Shown here: one piece after another, positions 5,068-5,081 of the stretch
Layout of the letters: the number at the start of each line of letters is the position of its first letter
Numbering within the stretch: the stretch's first letter is position 1
Source of the DNA: Clostridia bacterium
GTDB lineage: Bacteria; Bacillota; Clostridia; Oscillospirales; CAG-382
Reading direction: 5' to 3'
Assembly (NCBI GenBank): GCA_017397605.1
Contig: JAFQII010000134.1
Span: 1 to 5,081 of the forward strand
DNA length: 5,081 bases
The notes under the pieces: generated by a model
Told to the model about the DNA's origin: nothing
Seen by the model: only the letters and a program-made list of their open reading frames with translations
Database searches by the model: none
Program-made: the position numbers and the translations under genes

Positions 5068-5081
5068 ACTGCTTACTCACG

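Overview
The window is GC-rich apart from a short AT-rich divergent intergenic region. It suggests a Gram-positive anaerobe of the Clostridia, plausibly a gut Oscillospiraceae-like organism. The basis is a secreted protein combining a glucosaminidase, Big_2 and SH3 domains with a type I dockerin, strong AGAAAGG-type ribosome binding sites, and a consensus sigma-A promoter. The taxonomic placement is inference; there is no rRNA or other marker.

Left part (1 to about 2219, minus strand): the DNA-packaging module of a tailed phage, almost certainly a prophage or its remnant. In transcription order it holds a possible 33-codon leader ORF (2219-2118), a terminase small subunit of the P22 gp3-like kind (2092-1688), the terminase large subunit (1691-336) and the N-terminal 102 codons of the portal protein (from 307, running off the left edge). 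TerS and TerL overlap by the four bases GTGA, and TerL and portal are 28 bp apart, so this is one packaging operon. TerS has no ATG, GTG or TTG where it should begin. Its ribosome binding site points at an ATC codon.

Middle (about 2093-2408): a divergent intergenic region with four 11-bp tandem T-tract/GTCCC units (2172-2215), a promoter with perfect TTGACA and TATAAT boxes and an extended -10 (2227-2256) reading right, an 8-bp GC-rich hairpin with a T-tract on the minus-strand side (2283-2309), and a 17-bp perfect inverted repeat (2332-2367).

Right part (2409-5051, plus strand): one 880-residue secreted modular protein. Its order is signal peptide, glucosaminidase, Big_2, SH3, Big_2, SH3, acidic Ser/Asp/Gly-rich linker, SH3, a beta-rich domain, type I dockerin, and an acidic DEPT-repeat tail. 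It looks like a cell-wall hydrolase able to join a cohesin-based surface complex. A ribosome-binding-site-like sequence follows its stop codon, so another gene may begin just past the window.

The two halves are functionally unrelated. The window probably straddles an edge between phage and host DNA, or a prophage remnant next to a host gene. I found no defence system, CRISPR array, RNA gene or insertion sequence. The items most worth checking are the TerS start, the 11-bp repeats and the dockerin-bearing glucosaminidase.
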